A DNA stretch of 48,551 nucleotides. Source: Chloroflexi bacterium 54-19. Its GTDB lineage: Bacteria; Chloroflexota; Chloroflexia; Chloroheliales; Chloroheliaceae. Shown here piece after piece: positions 40,534-47,713 of the stretch (position 1 is the stretch's first letter; each line of letters begins with the position of its first letter). The DNA is taken from assembly GCA_001898225.1 (NCBI GenBank), contig MKTJ01000025.1, positions 94,664-143,214 on the forward strand. The letters run 5' to 3'. Below the pieces are notes generated by a model. The model searched no databases and was not told where the DNA came from. It saw only the letters and a program-made list of their open reading frames with translations. The position numbers and the translations under genes were made by a program.

Positions 40534-40570
40534 GATACTAAAAGAGGCCGTCTGGGCCTCTTTTAGTATC
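40534..40570. terminator. bidirectional terminator between amylase and larB
   Basis: A perfect 16-bp stem, GATACTAAAAGAGGCC (40534-40549) with 40555-40570, and a 5-base loop. It lies between two convergent genes and has T/A runs within the stem, so it can serve both. Confidence 0.88.
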
Positions 40571-40578
40571 ATCATAAA

Positions 40579-41370
40579 TTAGTCGCGCTTGCGCAGCATC
40601 GCCATCCGGTTAGCGGTCAGGGCTGCGGTCGCGCCTGCTCCGACGCCGTTATCAATATTGACGACGGTCAGGCCGGGCGCGCAGGTCTGCAACATGGTCA
40701 TGAGGGCGGCCACGCCTTTACCACCCAGGCCGTAGCCGACCGAAGTCGGCAACCCGATTACCGGCACGCTGACCAGCCCGGCCACTACCGAGGGGAGCGC
40801 CCCGTCCATACCTGCCGCCACGATAATCACGTCTACGTCCTGCCGGGCAAGCTGGCGGAGCGGTTTTACCAGGCGGTGCAGCCCGGCGACCCCCACATCA
40901 TAGGTCGTGAAAATTTCGCAGCCCATCTCCCGGATGACTACCCCGGCTTCCTCGGCTACCGGAATATCGCTGGTCCCGGCGGACAGGATACCGACCCGGC
41001 CCCCGGTCTGGGGCCTTTGCGACCCTTCCCGGCGCAGCACCAGCATGCGGCTGGCGGCGTAATCTTCCACCGAAACGACGACGCGTTTTCCTTCGAACTC
41101 GACCTCGCCCAGTTCTTCCGCGACCATCCGGCGCAGTTCCGGCTGGACCCGGCTGAGGATAGCCCGGCCTTTGCCCCTGGGGTCGGTCAGGAAACGCCGG
41201 GCTATCGCCAGGCTGTCGGCGGGTAATTTTCGCTCGGCATAAATGATTTCCGGCACGCCCTTGCGGTCTTCCCGCCGCACTTCCACGCGAGCTACCCCGC
41301 CCTCGACCAGGTTTTCCGGCCCTTCATCCGATAGCAGCAAAGCTTCGTTTAGATTTTCTAACCAATCCAC
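40579..41370 (-). CDS. larB: LarB, nickel-pincer cofactor biosynthesis carboxylase
   Basis: A 263-residue enzyme related to PurE (AIR carboxylase). LarB carboxylates and hydrolyses nicotinic acid adenine dinucleotide at the first step of the nickel-pincer cofactor of lactate racemase and related LarA-like enzymes. Readable family features: PEIIYAERKLP, ILSAGTSDIPVAEEA, TYDVGVAGLHRL, VIIVAAGMDGALPSVVAGLV and the glycine-rich PTSVGYGLGGKGVAAL. The GTG start at 41370 has GGAG about 11 bases upstream. Neither larC, larE nor larA is present in this window, so the rest of the pathway must lie elsewhere. Confidence 0.93.
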   Translation of the reverse strand: MDWLENLNEALLLSDEGPENLVEGGVARVEVRREDRKGVPEIIYAERKLPADSLAIARRFLTDPRGKGRAILSRVQPELRRMVAEELGEVEFEGKRVVVSVEDYAASRMLVLRREGSQRPQTGGRVGILSAGTSDIPVAEEAGVVIREMGCEIFTTYDVGVAGLHRLVKPLRQLARQDVDVIIVAAGMDGALPSVVAGLVSVPVIGLPTSVGYGLGGKGVAALMTMLQTCAPGLTVVNIDNGVGAGATAALTANRMAMLRKRD

Positions 41371-41450
41371 CCTGGGAAAACTCCATTTCTTAGCAAATTA
41401 TAATTTTGACCCGTTTATTCTTAGTCGGATATAAATTATACTACAAGCAT

Positions 41451-41484
41451 CGTTACATATGTAACTTTGCCTTGTGCCGTAACG
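41451..41484. promoter_or_regulatory. 14-bp perfect palindrome before the second ECF sigma gene
   Basis: GTTACATATGTAAC (41452-41465) is a perfect palindrome, with a further GTAACG half-site at 41479-41484. It lies in the divergent region between larB and the sigma factor, about 60-95 bases before ATG 41546, and may be an operator or an ECF-type promoter. Confidence 0.5.
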
Positions 41485-41545
41485 TTTTGTTCTATAGTAC
41501 CTGGTATGGTTGAAAAATCCCGCCCGGAAGGGTCTTGAATTTTTA

Positions 41546-42220
41546 ATGGCAATCAAGAAACTCGAAGCATATATTTTAGAGCAGGCCAGAAAGGGCGACC
41601 ACGAGGCTTTTTCGGCCATCTTCGAGGAGTATGGCCGCCCGGTAGCCGGGTATCTCTACCGCTTGTTGGGGGACCGCGAGGCCGCCGGTGATTTGTCGCA
41701 GGAGACTTTTTTAAAAGCCTATCGCGGCCTGATGAAGTTGCCCGCCGACGAAATAGGGCCGGATTTCAATCTTTCGGCCTGGCTCTTTACGATTGCCCAC
41801 CACAACGCGATGGATTATATGCGGCGCAATAAGCGGCGCGGCCTGTCGCTCTCGGCCTTTAACTGGCTCGATAGTGGCCGGTTTCGCCAGGGTAGCGGCG
41901 GGCTAATGGTCGAGGAAAGCGCTCCCGAAACGGCGACCGGGTTATCGCCCGAAGCGGGGACCGAAAACGTGGCCGACCAGGTCGCCCTGGGTGACGCCGT
42001 GAACCGGGCTTTGTCGCAGCTTTCCAAGGAGCATGCGGCCTGTCTGATTTTGCACTATCACCAGGGGTTTTCGTATGTCGAGGCGGCCAATATTCTCGGT
42101 CTGCCCCTGACAACCTTCAAGATGCGCCTCTACCGGGCCCGGCAGGCTTTCCAGCAACTTTACCAGGCCGAAGAAGTCCGCAATAGAGCGGAATTGGGGC
42201 CATTTTCCGAGTTAGAATAA
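41546..42220 (+). CDS. ECF sigma factor
   Basis: A 224-residue sigma-70 family protein of the ECF type. Region 2 (about 20-95) has FEEYGRPVAGYLYRLLGD, AAGDLSQETFLKAYRG and SAWLFTIAHHNAMDYMRRN. Region 4 (about 150-210) has LSKEHAACLILHYHQGFSYVEAANILGLPLTTFKMRLYRAR. A long Gly/Ser/Glu-rich linker (about 100-148) lies between them. I chose ATG 41546; GGAAGGG is 13 bases upstream, and an alternative TTG at 41510 would add 12 residues. The zinc-finger anti-sigma factor follows within a few bases. Confidence 0.9.
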   Translation: MAIKKLEAYILEQARKGDHEAFSAIFEEYGRPVAGYLYRLLGDREAAGDLSQETFLKAYRGLMKLPADEIGPDFNLSAWLFTIAHHNAMDYMRRNKRRGLSLSAFNWLDSGRFRQGSGGLMVEESAPETATGLSPEAGTENVADQVALGDAVNRALSQLSKEHAACLILHYHQGFSYVEAANILGLPLTTFKMRLYRARQAFQQLYQAEEVRNRAELGPFSELE

Positions 42221-42232
42221 ACGGTGAAGACA

Positions 42233-42997
42233 ATGCGTGACAATCACTACGGCAAGGGTTTAATTACTACCGAAAAAATGGGTTGCGGTAACGAAACCGC
42301 CCAGATGGCTATTTCGAGCTACCTCGATGGCGAGGCGACCGGTCTTGAAAAGACCCTGGCCGAGTGGCACCTCGCCGAATGCCGTGAATGTAGCCGGATG
42401 TTAAATCGTTGGAGCCTTAACGCCGGGCTGCTCCGCCAGTCCGCCCGCGACCCCGAAATGGACCGCCTGGCCGCCGCGATTGCCGGGCAGACCCGCCAGT
42501 GGTTGTGGAACGATTTGCTGGCGGCCCCTTCTGCCGCCGCGCCCGCGCCGTTAGAGTTGGCCCGGTTGCGTCCCGCCCCTCGCCTGGATTCGGCCCGGTT
42601 CCGTCCCTTAAAGAGCAGCTTTGTGGCCGCCATGATGGTGGTCATCACTATCCTGGGCATCAGCCTCGGCACCATGCTTTCCGGCCCCAATTTCCAATCT
42701 ACCCCGGCAGTCGCCACGATTGACCGCGCTGAATATCCCGTTCCGCCTAGCCCACTCGTCCTTGAAAAAACCACTACCAACCTCAACTCCAATCCTAATT
42801 CTAATCCAAAGCCGGGGTCGCTCCTGGCTACGGTGACGCCCGCCACCCCGCCACCGTCTGTGGCGATGTTCTATAGCGCTGCCTCGCAGACAATGGCACC
42901 GCAACTGGTCGGGGGCACACCGCTCCTGGGTTACGCCACCCCCTACACGGCTCTTACGCCCGGTGTGGGCCGGGGTGACGGCGGCAAGGGCAATTAA
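42233..42997 (+). CDS. zinc-finger anti-sigma factor, single pass
   Basis: A 254-residue predicted membrane protein that should hold the preceding sigma factor inactive. The cytoplasmic domain has the zinc-binding anti-sigma motif with His46, Cys50 and Cys53 (WHLAECRECSRML). A membrane helix lies at about 130-150 (FVAAMMVVITILGISLG). The remaining 100 residues form a Pro/Ser/Thr/Asn-rich extracytoplasmic tail. ATG 42233 with GGTGA just upstream; a GTG at 42224 is the alternative. Its tail is shorter and different from that of the zinc-less anti-sigma-like protein at 2231. Confidence 0.87.
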   Translation: MRDNHYGKGLITTEKMGCGNETAQMAISSYLDGEATGLEKTLAEWHLAECRECSRMLNRWSLNAGLLRQSARDPEMDRLAAAIAGQTRQWLWNDLLAAPSAAAPAPLELARLRPAPRLDSARFRPLKSSFVAAMMVVITILGISLGTMLSGPNFQSTPAVATIDRAEYPVPPSPLVLEKTTTNLNSNPNSNPKPGSLLATVTPATPPPSVAMFYSAASQTMAPQLVGGTPLLGYATPYTALTPGVGRGDGGKGN

Positions 42998-43236
42998 CCC
43001 GCCCAATGTAAACTTTTCTTTAAAACTTCCCTGAAAGCCTTCCCGGATGAATATTCTGGTCTCTTTAATGCGTAGATAAAGAGAGACTGAATGAGAAGGG
43101 AAAATTCTGAAACAGCCTTTCTCAGCACCTGGCTCAAAACCCGCCGGGCCGCTGCCCCTGGCAGATGTTCCCCGGCAGGAATAAGGATTTTAGCCGCCAG
43201 GTGTTTATCGGAAAGTTCGGGAAGGAGATAAACAAA

Positions 43237-43584
43237 ATGCCGTTCTTTTTTGGTGGACCACCCCGGCGCGGTCGGGGTTGGGGTCGTGGCTATGGACCGC
43301 GTCGTTTCTGGGGACCGCCTCCCCCGATGGGTATGGGGATGGGGTATTATCCCCGCCGCCGTTTTTACAATAACGGGCGCAATTCTCTCCTGGGGGCGTT
43401 AGGTCTTGGGGCGTTAGGTTTCGTTGCCGGCCGGCTCTTTGGCGGTAACCGGGGCGGATTTGGCGGCCCTGGCGGTGGCATAAGCGGCAGTGGTGGCGCG
43501 GACTGGGGTGGCCCCGGTGGCGACTCCGGTAACGGCAGTAGCGGCAGCTTTGATGCCGGCGGCGGCGGCGACTGGGGCAACTAA
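43237..43584 (+). CDS. Gly-rich small protein with central hydrophobic helix
   Basis: A 115-residue protein of very biased composition. The N-terminal 45 residues are Gly/Arg/Pro/Tyr/Phe-rich (FFGGPPRRGRGWGRGYGPRR). A hydrophobic Gly-zipper helix follows (LLGALGLGALGFVAGRLFGG, about 50-70), then a Gly/Ser/Asp tail ending DWGN. It is probably membrane-associated or phase-separating; nothing points to an enzyme. ATG 43237 with AAGGAG nine bases upstream; an in-frame start at 43165 is less likely. It has its own terminator downstream. Confidence 0.7.
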   Translation: MPFFFGGPPRRGRGWGRGYGPRRFWGPPPPMGMGMGYYPRRRFYNNGRNSLLGALGLGALGFVAGRLFGGNRGGFGGPGGGISGSGGADWGGPGGDSGNGSSGSFDAGGGGDWGN

Positions 43585-43631
43585 AGTAAATACTTTGTCT
43601 GTTTTGCTACAACAATTTAAATGATACGATT

Positions 43632-43660
43632 AGGCCAGCACGATTCGCTGGCCTTTTGTT
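43632..43660 (+). terminator. intrinsic terminator after the Gly-rich gene
   Basis: AGGCCAGC (43632-43639) pairs with GCTGGCCT (43647-43654) across a 7-base loop, then TTTTGTTA. Confidence 0.85.
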
Positions 43661-43697
43661 ATTTCATAGTGGAGAAACAAAACTGGAGAAAACGAAG

Positions 43698-44576
43698 ATG
43701 AGATATGAGGCGGAGCATTTCCTGGCGACCCAAAACAGCCTGGGCGAAGGAGCCCTCTGGAGTGTGGACGAGCAGGCTCTTTACTGGGTAGACCTCGACT
43801 CTAACTATTTCTATCGCTGGGATTACCGCACCGGGCAGCAACGGACCTATGACGCCGGTCAACTGGTCGGCTGTCTGCGGCTGCGGGCTAACGGTGGGCT
43901 GGTGCTGGCGGCTCAGCACGGCTTTGCCTTCTGGGATTTCGACCAGGACCGCCTGGTCCCGGTGACGGACCCGGAACAGCGCCCCGATATCCGGTTTAAT
44001 GACGGCGGCGTGGACCCGCAGGGCCGTTTCTGGGCCGGGTCGATGCTCTTTGGCCCGCAGATTGGCAATCCGGGCGGTTCCCTCTACCGGCTCGACCCCG
44101 ACCACTCGGTCCACAAAATGGTCTCGCCGGTCGCTATCCCCAACGGTATCGGTTGGAGCCCCGACCGCAAGACCATGTACCACGCCGACACGACCTATAA
44201 CACTATTTACGCCTACGACTACGACGATGCCACCGGTCAGATTGAAAACAAACGTGTTTTTGTTTACACTCCCGATGGCCCCGGCCAGCCGGACGGCTTT
44301 ACCATTGACGCCGAGGGTTATATCTGGTCCTGCTGCTGGGACGGTTGGTCGGTTGTCCGTTACAATCCCCAGGGCCAGGTAGACAGCGAAGTCCATTTGC
44401 CGGTCGCGCGGGTCACTTCCTGCGCATTTGGCGGGCCTGACCTGGATGAGCTTTTTATCACGACTGCTCGCACCGGCCTTACCGAAGAACAACTGCGCCA
44501 GCAACCCCAGGCCGGGGACATTTTCCGGCTCAAGACCGGTGTCAAAGGGGTGCGGGCCGCGAGTTTTGCCGGTTAG
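43698..44576 (+). CDS. SMP-30/gluconolactonase/LRE family sugar lactonase
   Basis: A 292-residue beta-propeller hydrolase that probably opens a sugar-acid lactone. Characteristic strands: NSLGEGALWSVDEQALYWVDLDS, a central DPQGRFWAGSM, IPNGIGWSPDRKTMYHADT and QPDGFTIDAEGYIWSCCWDGW; the acidic and Asn residues in these coordinate a divalent metal. ATG 43698 with GGAGAA seven bases upstream; the frame could open at 43656 but that would overlap the terminator. The SDR dehydrogenase gene follows after 57 bases, the usual pairing in oxidative sugar catabolism. Confidence 0.9.
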   Translation: MRYEAEHFLATQNSLGEGALWSVDEQALYWVDLDSNYFYRWDYRTGQQRTYDAGQLVGCLRLRANGGLVLAAQHGFAFWDFDQDRLVPVTDPEQRPDIRFNDGGVDPQGRFWAGSMLFGPQIGNPGGSLYRLDPDHSVHKMVSPVAIPNGIGWSPDRKTMYHADTTYNTIYAYDYDDATGQIENKRVFVYTPDGPGQPDGFTIDAEGYIWSCCWDGWSVVRYNPQGQVDSEVHLPVARVTSCAFGGPDLDELFITTARTGLTEEQLRQQPQAGDIFRLKTGVKGVRAASFAG

Positions 44577-44633
44577 TTTTAACTTTCATTCAAGCCATCA
44601 AGCCAAACCAAACAACCATAAAGGATTACTGCG

Positions 44634-45431
44634 ATGAGTTTTCTGAATTTTGAGGGCAAAGTAGCGATTGTTACCGGCGGGGGAGCCGGGATTGGCCGGG
44701 CCGTGTCGCTTGGCCTGGCCCGCGAGGGGGCCAAAGTAGCGGTGGTAGATTGGAATATCGAAAACGGCCAGTCCGTTGTCAGGGAAATCGAGGCGCTCGA
44801 CCCCAACCGGCCTGTTGATGAGGTGGCGGCCATTTTTATCCAGGCCGATGTTTCGAAGGACGCCGACGCGCAAAAGATTTCCGCCGAAACCATCGCCGCT
44901 TTTGGCCGGATTGACATTTTGTGCAATAACGCCGGAATCCAGACCTACGGTACGGTCGAGACTACCAGCGAGGAGACCTGGGACAGGACCCTGGGTGTGA
45001 ATTTGAAAAGCATCTACCTGGTCTCGAAGTACGCCGTGCCGCACATGCGCGAGGCTGGCGGCGGGGCTATCGTGAATACCGCCTCGGTGCAGTCGGTCGG
45101 GGCCCTACCCAACTCGGCCTCTTATGTCGCCAGCAAGGGCGGCGTTACTTCGCTCACCCAGGAGATGGGCCTCGACCTCGGCCCGATGGGTATCCGCGTC
45201 AACGCCGTGATGCCCGGCTCTATCCGCACCCCTATGCTCGAATTCTCGGCCAGCCAGCAGCCCGACCCCGAAGCCGCCATGCGGGAGTGGGGCAAGCTGT
45301 ATGCGCGGGGCCGCATCGGGGAACCGGAGGAAGTCGCCAACCTGATACTGTTCCTGGCAAGCGACGCCGCCAGCTTTATCACTTCATCGGCCTATTTAGT
45401 GGATGGCGGTCTGTCGGCCCGGCTTTTCTAA
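44634..45431 (+). CDS. SDR-family dehydrogenase (sugar-dehydrogenase-like)
   Basis: A 265-residue short-chain dehydrogenase. Cofactor motif TGGGAGIG (14-21), NNAG (98-101), catalytic Ser151 in NTASVQS, Tyr164 and Lys168 in YVASK. An acidic residue after the second strand (Asp39 in VVDW) favours NAD over NADP. AAGGA at 44621-44625 is the ribosome site. With the lactonase it would oxidise a sugar to the lactone and then hydrolyse it (inference); which sugar is unknown. Confidence 0.92.
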   Translation: MSFLNFEGKVAIVTGGGAGIGRAVSLGLAREGAKVAVVDWNIENGQSVVREIEALDPNRPVDEVAAIFIQADVSKDADAQKISAETIAAFGRIDILCNNAGIQTYGTVETTSEETWDRTLGVNLKSIYLVSKYAVPHMREAGGGAIVNTASVQSVGALPNSASYVASKGGVTSLTQEMGLDLGPMGIRVNAVMPGSIRTPMLEFSASQQPDPEAAMREWGKLYARGRIGEPEEVANLILFLASDAASFITSSAYLVDGGLSARLF

Positions 45432-45481
45432 AGTGTGACGCGCTTTACTGCTAAATTTTCCAGATTCGGGTAAAAAGGGTC

Positions 45482-45510
45482 TGGACAATCTTTTGCAAGT
45501 GTGTTATAAC
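45482..45510 (+). promoter_or_regulatory. near-consensus promoter of the aroF-type leader
   Basis: TGGACA (45482-45487) and TATAAC (45505-45510) each match the sigma-70 consensus at five of six positions, with a 17-base spacer. Transcription would begin near 45517, about 50 bases before the leader peptide start. Confidence 0.75.
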
Positions 45511-45566
45511 GGAAAAGACGCTCGAACAGGAGCGCAAAGTTTTTTGGAATTTTTAAGAGTACGGTA

Positions 45567-45668
45567 ATGGCTGAAAATACAATGTGGCTGGCGACTGCCG
45601 CCCTAAAACAGAATAGCTTTTATTGGTACTTTAGTCCCTCCGGCTACACGGTGGGCTACTTGCATTAA
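45567..45668 (+). CDS. 33-residue aromatic-rich leader peptide (attenuator)
   Basis: A short ORF (ATG 45567, TAA 45666-45668) encoding 33 residues. Codons 18-22 read Phe-Tyr-Trp-Tyr-Phe in a row (45618-45632), and Tyr also occurs at 27 and 31 and Trp at 7, so 8 of 33 residues are aromatic. It lies after a strong promoter, before a terminator hairpin, and upstream of the gene for DAHP synthase, the first enzyme of aromatic amino acid synthesis. This layout is that of a classic ribosome-mediated attenuator: low charged tRNA-Phe, -Tyr or -Trp would stall the ribosome. The ribosome site is weak (AAGAG about seven bases upstream). The peptide itself is probably not needed. It is too short to appear in ordinary gene calls. 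Confidence 0.75.
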   Translation: MAENTMWLATAALKQNSFYWYFSPSGYTVGYLH

Positions 45669-45694
45669 GTAACCAAGAGCACCTGGAGCCGGAG
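45638..45694 (+). promoter_or_regulatory. leader hairpin overlapping the end of the leader ORF
   Basis: CTCCGGCT (45638-45645) is fully complementary to AGCCGGAG (45687-45694), and the enclosed GGTGGGCT/AGAGCACC can extend the stem. The left arm begins six bases after the aromatic codons, so a ribosome stalled there would cover it. The right arm touches the terminator stem, so the two states may be linked; I could not identify the exact antiterminator pairing. Confidence 0.55.
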
Positions 45695-45725
45695 AAGCAG
45701 AGGAAAAGTCCTCTGCTTTTTTGTT
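45695..45725 (+). terminator. attenuator terminator before DAHP synthase
   Basis: AAGCAGAGG (45695-45703) pairs with CCTCTGCTT (45710-45718), 6-base loop, followed by TTTTTT. It stands between the leader peptide and the DAHP synthase gene, not behind a normal gene. Confidence 0.88.
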
Positions 45726-45861
45726 TGGTTTATTCAGTAGCGTTTTTGATAAAACAAACCGGACCGCTCCACCAAAAAATTCTATTGTAGAATTAATCCA
45801 TTTATATCGTTTTAATTGTATAATATGTAACAAAGTATGGCGTAAAAGGGGAGCCAAAAAA

Positions 45862-46926
45862 ATGTTAATCATATTGCAGGCGGGCAGCACAACAGAAGAA
45901 GTCGAACAGGTCGTAGCGGAACTGGCCGGGGTGAGCGTCACGGGCTACCCGGCGCGGAGCCGAGGGCGCGAGGTGGTCTGTCTGACCCAGCACCTAAACA
46001 TGGAATTGCGGACGTGGCTGCACGCGGTCTGCCCGCAGGTCGAGCGGATTCTCGATATTAAAGCGCCCTACAAACTGGCGAGCGCCGAGTACCGCCCCGA
46101 ACCGAGTACGGTAGTGGTCGGCCAGGGCAACCGGCAGGTCCGGGTTGGGCCGGGTCAGTTCGTGGTAATGGCCGGTCCCTGCACCATCGAGAGCGAAGAA
46201 CAGCTTTTCCAGACCGCCGCCCTGGTCAAACAGGCCGGGGCCAACATCTTGCGCGGCGGCGCGTTCAAACCCCGGACTTCCCCTTATAGCTTCCAGGGTA
46301 TGGGCGTCGAAGGCTTAAAACTGTTGCAGCGGGCCGGGCATACCTATAACCTGCCGACCGTCACCGAGGTCATGGAATCGGCCTATGTCGACGCGGTGGC
46401 CGAGTACGCCGACATTTTACAGGTCGGGGCGCGCAACATGCAGAATTTCCCCTTGCTGCGTGAGGTGGGTCTCGCCGGTAAGCCGGTCCTGCTCAAACGG
46501 GGTCCGTCCGCGACGCTGGAAGAATGGTTGATGGCCGCCGAGTACATTTTGTCCACCGGCAACGAGCAGGTGATTCTGTGCGAACGCGGTATCAAAGGTT
46601 TCGATCCCACCACCCGCAACGTTCTCGACCTGGGCGGGGTGGTAGCGGTCCAGGAAAAGACCCACCTGCCGGTTATCGTTGACCCCAGCCACGCCACCGG
46701 CAAACGCAGTCTCGTCACCCCGCTCGGTCTCGCCGCCGCCGCTATCGGCGCGAACGGTATAATGGTCGAGTGTCACCCTCACCCCGAACAGGCCCTTTGC
46801 GATGGCGCCCAATCCATCCTGCCGGAGCAGCTCACCGAACTGGTTAAAGGCGTCCATAGCGTGACCGCCGCCGTCCGCGACATTTACGAACCGGAAGAGT
46901 CTTCCGAGGTCGAAGTCGCGGCTTAG
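45862..46926 (+). CDS. aroF: 3-deoxy-7-phosphoheptulonate (DAHP) synthase, class I-beta
   Basis: This 354-residue enzyme joins phosphoenolpyruvate and erythrose 4-phosphate, opening the shikimate pathway to Phe, Tyr and Trp. An N-terminal ferredoxin-like regulatory domain (about 1-70; MLIILQAGSTTEEVEQVVAEL) precedes the barrel, as in the Thermotoga enzyme, where it mediates feedback inhibition. Barrel motifs: VMAGPCTIESEEQL, LRGGAFKPRTSPYSFQG, LQVGARNMQNFPLLRE, VLLKRGPSAT, ILCERGIKGF, VIVDPSHATGKR and MVECHPHPEQAL. ATG 45862 has GGGGAG eight bases upstream; longer frames begin inside the terminator. Preceded by the aromatic leader peptide, so synthesis is probably controlled by attenuation as well as allostery. 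Confidence 0.95.
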   Translation: MLIILQAGSTTEEVEQVVAELAGVSVTGYPARSRGREVVCLTQHLNMELRTWLHAVCPQVERILDIKAPYKLASAEYRPEPSTVVVGQGNRQVRVGPGQFVVMAGPCTIESEEQLFQTAALVKQAGANILRGGAFKPRTSPYSFQGMGVEGLKLLQRAGHTYNLPTVTEVMESAYVDAVAEYADILQVGARNMQNFPLLREVGLAGKPVLLKRGPSATLEEWLMAAEYILSTGNEQVILCERGIKGFDPTTRNVLDLGGVVAVQEKTHLPVIVDPSHATGKRSLVTPLGLAAAAIGANGIMVECHPHPEQALCDGAQSILPEQLTELVKGVHSVTAAVRDIYEPEESSEVEVAA

Positions 46927-47187
46927 GCTTTTTGCTTCAGGCTTTTCTTTTCTTTTCTTTTAAGGAAGGTGTTATAAAAAGTTCTTTTTGGAAGAATCTT
47001 TCAACGGCGAAAGAACCAGAAAGAGGTCAGGATTTTCAAATTGAATAGGCTAAACAAAATTGGATTTACTGCTGGCTGGTAAATCTTTTTTTGTGTCCCC
47101 AAAGCGGAATATTTCTTGCATACTTTCCTCTTGCAACTTTGAGAATGCAATTGACTCGCACGTCAGGAAGGAAGGCAAGTATTCGAA
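46927..47187. other. non-coding region after DAHP synthase
   Basis: A pyrimidine-rich run (TTTTCTTTTCTTTTCTTTT) lies soon after the stop. A weak GTTCTTT/AAAGAAC fold-back follows at about 46980-47017. No gene or clear promoter. Confidence 0.4.
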
Positions 47188-47712
47188 ATGAGCGATAAAC
47201 CGGAGCAGATGAATAAAGAGTTGGGCCAACTCTATAACGACTACATGAACGAGGCGCACGGCGGCTATCCCGGCACCTACACCCAGGCCGAACGTACCGA
47301 ACGCGCCAAGGCTTTGCTGGAAAAAGGAGTCCTTACAAAGGGGATTGACCTCTACCATGCCGCCCTTTTAATCGAAAACGGCGGGTCGCGGGACGACAAA
47401 ATGCGCGTTTTCGAGCTGTATAAACAGGCGGGCGAACTCGGTTATGCACCGGGGTTTCACAGCGCGGCCCTTACCTACGATACCTGGCTCACTTCCCAGG
47501 GCCGCAAACAGCGTTACGGCACTCACTGGACCAGCCAGGAAGATGCCCAGGGCAATCCTGTCCCCCAACCGCTCGAAGACCCCGCCCACGTTGACGAAAT
47601 CCGGGCCGAATTGCATTTGCCGCCGCTGGCCCAGGAAGCCGCCAGGGTAGCGGATATGAACCGGCGGGTCAGGGCGCAGCAAGAAGCCTATAAGAAAAGG
47701 ATGAACGGCTAA
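47188..47712 (+). CDS. DUF6624-like protein
   Basis: A 174-residue soluble helical protein. The stretch LYHAALLIENGG and the C-terminal pattern KQRYGTHW...PQPLEDPAHVDEIRAELHLPPL resemble DUF6624 proteins, in which a catalogue of helices ends with a QRYGTQ/...DP..VDE..LPPL segment. The function is unknown. The middle helices look like Sel1/TPR-type repeats (KMRVFELYKQAGELGYAPGFHSAALTY). The start is ATG 47188, with AGGAAGG about 12 bases or more upstream. It is convergent with the truncated kinase gene that ends two bases later. Confidence 0.75.
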   Translation: MSDKPEQMNKELGQLYNDYMNEAHGGYPGTYTQAERTERAKALLEKGVLTKGIDLYHAALLIENGGSRDDKMRVFELYKQAGELGYAPGFHSAALTYDTWLTSQGRKQRYGTHWTSQEDAQGNPVPQPLEDPAHVDEIRAELHLPPLAQEAARVADMNRRVRAQQEAYKKRMNG

Positions 47713-47713
47713 T

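Noticed and set aside
45511..45861. T-box riboswitch upstream of DAHP synthase
   Set aside because: No T-box consensus (AGGGTGGNACCGCG) or specifier-loop layout; the aromatic ORF plus terminator explains the region better.
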